DNA of 8,945 nucleotides from CAYOEJ01 sp964403015 (GTDB lineage: Bacteria; Actinomycetota; Actinomycetes; Actinomycetales; Actinomycetaceae). A program made the translations under genes and the position numbers. The stretch is from contig CAYOEJ010000055.1 in assembly GCA_964403015.1 (NCBI GenBank), forward strand, positions 1-8,945, written 5' to 3'. Position 1 is the stretch's first letter. The number at the start of each line of letters is the position of its first letter. This document shows, piece after piece, positions 5,879 through 8,945 of this stretch. The notes under the pieces are model-generated. The model saw only the letters and a list, made by a program, of their open reading frames with translations. It was not told the DNA's origin and did no database searches.

Positions 5879-7708
5879 ATGCCCCAGCTGCGATCAGCAA
5901 CATCGACCACCGGCCGTAACATGGCGGGTGCACGAGCCCTATGGCGTGCAACCGGCATGACCTCGGAGGATTTCGGGAAGCCGATTATTGCGGTGGTCAA
6001 CTCCTTTACGCAGTTCGTTCCCGGTCACGTTCACCTCAAGGACATGGGCCAGCTCGTGGTGAAAGCCATTGAGGAAGCCGGCGGGATCGCTAAAGAGTTC
6101 AACACGATTGCGGTGGACGACGGCATCGCTATGGGACACGAGGGCATGCTGTATTCGTTGCCCTCACGCGAGATCATCGCTGACTCCGTGGAGTATATGA
6201 TCAACGCTCACACGGTTGATGCCATGGTGTGCATCTCCAATTGTGACAAGATCACACCAGGCATGCTCATGGCGGCCATGCGGCTGAACATCCCTGCAGT
6301 GTTCGTTTCGGGCGGTCCAATGGAGGCTGGTAAGCCCGTGGACGGCGTGATCGAGCACAACGTCAATCTCATTGACGCAATGACCAATGCGGTGGACGAT
6401 TCGGTGTCCGACGACGAGCTCGCCCGGATTGAGGAAAGCGCCTGCCCGACCTGTGGCTCGTGTTCTGGAATGTTCACGGCGAACTCGATGAACTGTTTGA
6501 CCGAGGCCTTGGGCCTGTCACTGCCAGGCAACGGGACCACGCTGGCGACAGCGGTCAAGCGCAAGGATTTGTTCCTCGAGGCCAGCAAACGCATCGTTGA
6601 TTTGTGCAAGCGTTACTACGACAACGACGACGAGTCGGTGTTGCCGCGCTCGATTGCCACACGGGATGCGTTTATGAATGCGATGGCAATGGATATTGCC
6701 ATGGGTGGTTCTACGAATACCGTGCTGCATATTCTTGCCGCCGCCCAAGAGGCTGAGGTTGATTTCGCGATGGCGGACATCGATGCGCTTTCGCGCGAGG
6801 TGCCGTGTTTGTCCAAGGTGGCTCCGAACTCGACGAAGTTTCACATGGAAGACTTCCACCGAGCCGGCGGAATTCCGGCAATTCTTGGTGAGCTTCAGCG
6901 AGCCGGCCTGCTGCGCGAGAACGTTCACGCCGTCCATGCGCCCGACCTGAAGTCATGGCTCGATACATGGGATATTCGCGGAGTTGGTGCCTCCAAGGAG
7001 GCCACAGAGCTCTTCTCCGCCGCCCCCGGTGGTGTTCGAACCACGCGCGCATTCTCACAGGACAACCGTTGGGAGTCGTTGGATACGGACGCGGTGGAAG
7101 GCTGCATCCGCAACGTTGAGTCCGCCTATACCAAGGACGGCGGTCTGTGCATGCTCTTTGGAAACCTGGCCGAGGATGGCGCGGTCATCAAGACCGCCGG
7201 TATCGATGAGTCGCTCTTCCATTTCGAGGGACCAGCCCGCGTCGTCGATTCCCAAGACGCCGCTATCGAACTCATTCTCAGCAAGAGCGTCAACCCGGGC
7301 GACGTCGTCGTCATTCGTTACGAAGGTCCACGAGGCGGGCCGGGAATGCAGGAAATGCTGTACCCGACCTCGTTCCTCAAAGGTCTAGGTTTGGGCGCAA
7401 CGTGCGCGCTTATCACCGACGGGCGTTTTTCCGGCGGTACGTCCGGACTTTCCATCGGACACATTTCACCCGAGGCTGCCTCCGGCGGACTCATCGGTCT
7501 CGTTGAGGAGGGCGATCGTATCGTCATCGACGTTCCGTCTCGCCTCCTCAAGTTGGATGTGGACGACGCCGAGCTGGCACGTCGTCGTGAAGCAAAGGGG
7601 GAGTTGCCATGGAAGGCGAATCGGGATCGTAAGGTCTCGAAGGCTTTGCAGGCCTACGCTTCTATGGCAACGTCCGCAGCCTATGGAGCCGTACGCAAAC
7701 TCGATTAA
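5879..7708 (+). CDS. ilvD: Dihydroxy-acid dehydratase IlvD (long, E. coli-type)
   Basis: This 609-residue cytoplasmic iron-sulfur enzyme dehydrates 2,3-dihydroxyisovalerate and 2,3-dihydroxy-3-methylvalerate to the 2-keto acids that become valine, leucine, isoleucine and pantothenate. Hallmarks are intact: [13 protein letters not shown] with C122 and the probable carbamylated K124, [32 protein letters not shown] split by C189, C192 and C195, GGSTNTVLH at 276-284, [15 protein letters not shown], and [20 protein letters not shown]-like residues near the C-terminus. At the site where the shorter [2Fe-2S] class has an extra cysteine, this protein reads [15 protein letters not shown], the E. coli-type sequence, which suggests the oxygen-sensitive long class of about 610 residues. 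The start is set by AAGGAG 5 bases upstream and by agreement with the E. coli N-terminus. No other ilv gene is adjacent. Confidence 0.98.
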   Translation: [609 protein letters not shown]

Positions 7709-7846
7709 AGACCAAGGTCACCGGGTGTGGCAAAGCTCTCCGCAAGATTCGTGTGAGGTCGATTGCGGAGCGCAACGTGGTTGGGTATCCGCCCACCTAC
7801 CGGGCGATAATGAAACCGACAGAATTTTCTCGTTGAAGGATGATGA
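7709..7846 (+). promoter_or_regulatory. Intergenic region between ilvD and the AspT-like gene: hairpins, candidate promoter, ribosome binding site
   Basis: An 8-bp perfect inverted repeat, CTCCGCAA (7738-7745) and TTGCGGAG (7763-7770), encloses 17 bases. A second imperfect hairpin (7777-7785 with 7792-7800, one mismatch, 6-base loop) follows it. Neither has a U-tract, so a terminator role for ilvD is doubtful. GATAAT at 7806-7811 is a five-of-six -10 candidate, with TTGGGT at 7781-7786 a poor -35 at 19 bases spacing. GAAGGA at 7835-7840 is a good ribosome binding site 6 bases from ATG 7847. The downstream gene could therefore have its own promoter. Confidence 0.4.
7738..7770. repeat. 8-bp perfect inverted repeat downstream of ilvD
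   Basis: CTCCGCAA and its exact complement TTGCGGAG are separated by 17 bases (7746-7762). The centre-to-centre distance is 25 bases, so it could be an operator or a loose RNA hairpin. There is no T-run after it. Confidence 0.5.
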
Positions 7847-8945
7847 ATGTCGGACGTATTCAGCTACATGGCTAGTCAGCCGGTGCTGCTCGTATTCTTT
7901 CTCATTGGCGTGGGGATGTTCTTTGGCCACATTAAGGTCAAAGGAATTTCCCTTGGTGCCGCGGCCGTACTCTTCTTTGCGATTGCGATCGCAGCGTGGG
8001 GTCAAAGTCTCGGTATCGAGGTTCGAGTGCCACACGAGGTGGGAAGCCTTGGCCTAGCGCTGTTCGCGTTTGCCATTGGCAACAATTCCGGACCGTCATT
8101 CTTCGAGAACATTAAGAAGGCCGTGGGACCGATGGTCACCATGGTTCTCATCTATATTCTGGCTGGCGGCGTAGCCTACGGCGTTGGCCGCTTCGTGTTC
8201 GACATGGATATCTCGCTGATCGCGGGAACGTTTGCCGGAGCGCTGACGAACACCCCGGCGCTGTCCGCGGCAGGAGAGGCGTCAGGCGACGCGGCGCTCG
8301 CGACCGTCGGGTACTCGATTGCCTACCTCTTTGGCGTGATCGGAATGATGATCGCAGCCTTCTTGGCGTTGCGCTTAGCTGGATCCGATACGGACAAGCC
8401 CGAACCCGTGACGCACGCGAACCTGCGCGTGGATCGTGAGGATCGGCCACGTCTGGGTGAGATTGCCGGGCTGCTCAAGCATCCGGTTGAATTCTCCCGC
8501 CTACGTCGGGGAGAATCTGGCCCCATCTGGATTCCTACCCGAAACGAGATTCTTGAGAAGGGCGATCTGCTCACCGTCGTCGGAACGAAGGAGCAGCTCG
8601 AGCACGTCACCGGGCTCGTTGGTCACCGCTCTTCGCACTCGCTTCGCGCAGACCGTCGCTTCCTCGACTTCCGCCGCATCACCGTCTCCGAGCCAAAGAT
8701 TGCCGGTATGAGTGTCCAAGAGCTCGATGCGATTCTCTCGGAAAAGTACGGGGCAACCGCGTCGCGCGTGCGCCGCGGGGACACGGACATGCTGGCATTC
8801 GGCGATCTCATGCTTGAAATGGGCGACCGCGTTCGCGTGATCGGCCCAACCTCCAACATGAAGGCAATCTCGAAGTTCTTTGGCGACTCCGCTAAGGGCC
8901 TGACGGATATCAACCCGGTCGCCCTCGGAATTGGACTCGCCTTGG
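7847..8945 (+). CDS. AspT/YidE/YbjL-type putative transporter with two RCK_C (TrkA_C) domains, 3' truncated
   Basis: The frame is open from ATG 7847 to the window end, giving 366 codons plus one base. Order of parts: an N-terminal membrane domain with about six helices (residues 12-177), two cytoplasmic RCK_C regulatory domains (about 205-258 and 276-346), and the first residues of a second membrane domain (INPVALGIGLAL). This is the layout of the aspartate:alanine exchanger family (two AEx membrane domains flanking two TrkA_C domains). Family-like segments are GLALFAFAIGNNSGPSFF (about 69-86) and FAGALTNTPALSAAGEA (about 129-145). The RCK_C halves each end in a GDxLxVVG- or GDRVRVIGP-type turn. 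Members are usually about 550 residues, so about a third is missing. Substrates are known for few members (AspT: aspartate/alanine), so none is assigned. GAAGGA 6 bases upstream supports the start. The 138-base spacing from ilvD leaves cotranscription open. Confidence 0.88.
   Translation, partial: MSDVFSYMASQPVLLVFFLIGVGMFFGHIKVKGISLGAAAVLFFAIAIAAWGQSLGIEVRVPHEVGSLGLALFAFAIGNNSGPSFFENIKKAVGPMVTMVLIYILAGGVAYGVGRFVFDMDISLIAGTFAGALTNTPALSAAGEASGDAALATVGYSIAYLFGVIGMMIAAFLALRLAGSDTDKPEPVTHANLRVDREDRPRLGEIAGLLKHPVEFSRLRRGESGPIWIPTRNEILEKGDLLTVVGTKEQLEHVTGLVGHRSSHSLRADRRFLDFRRITVSEPKIAGMSVQELDAILSEKYGATASRVRRGDTDMLAFGDLMLEMGDRVRVIGPTSNMKAISKFFGDSAKGLTDINPVALGIGLAL

Noticed and set aside
8148..8610. 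Minus-strand open frames opposite the AspT-like gene
   Set aside because: Their products are Arg/Ser-rich, of low complexity, and lie fully inside the transporter frame, whose membrane and RCK_C domains are clear.
1..8945. Mobile element, CRISPR array, tRNA, defence or toxin-antitoxin module
   Set aside because: No transposase, integrase, regularly spaced repeats, cloverleaf or small paired genes were seen; all coding space is taken by housekeeping genes.

Overview
The window looks like a core-metabolism stretch of a moderately GC-rich actinobacterial chromosome. The CcdA/ResB/CcsB cytochrome c maturation cluster is arranged as in other Actinobacteria, and the protein sequences read as actinobacterial. 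A member of the Actinomycetaceae, such as a Trueperella-like organism, would fit, but genus is a guess. A run of exactly 100 N at 3043-3142 shows that this is a draft or scaffolded assembly.

Region 1 (1-3427, + strand) is a System II cytochrome c biogenesis operon. It holds a 5'-truncated ccdA, then resB, then ccsB (CcsA/ResC family), then a TlpA/ResA-type thioredoxin whose catalytic WCxxC region falls in the assembly gap. The genes overlap by 4, 8 and probably 8 bases, so translation is probably coupled. CcdA passes electrons across the membrane, the TlpA-like protein is the likely recipient that reduces apocytochrome thiols, and ResB/CcsB carry and ligate heme on the outside.

Region 2 (3453-4873) is nhaA on the minus strand, converging on the operon. 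A perfect 16-bp hairpin lies between them, and its U-tract faces nhaA. The NhaA C-terminus carries an aspartate-rich tail that matches a calcium-binding thrombospondin type 3 repeat, the most unusual protein feature seen here.

Region 3 (4874-5728) is a 126-base divergent intergenic region followed by a class I SAM-dependent methyltransferase of unknown substrate, which has no visible ribosome binding site.

Region 4 (5729-8945) holds ilvD, a long-form E. coli-type dihydroxy-acid dehydratase with its own likely promoter. It is followed after 138 bases by the first two thirds of an AspT/YidE/YbjL-type transporter (membrane domain plus two RCK_C domains) that runs off the window end.

I saw no tRNA, rRNA, CRISPR array, insertion sequence, phage gene or toxin/defence island. 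No intergenic stretch exceeds about 150 bases. I do not see a clearly new multi-gene system. The points worth following are the NhaA tail, the missing redoxin active site, the linker in CcsB and some leader features.
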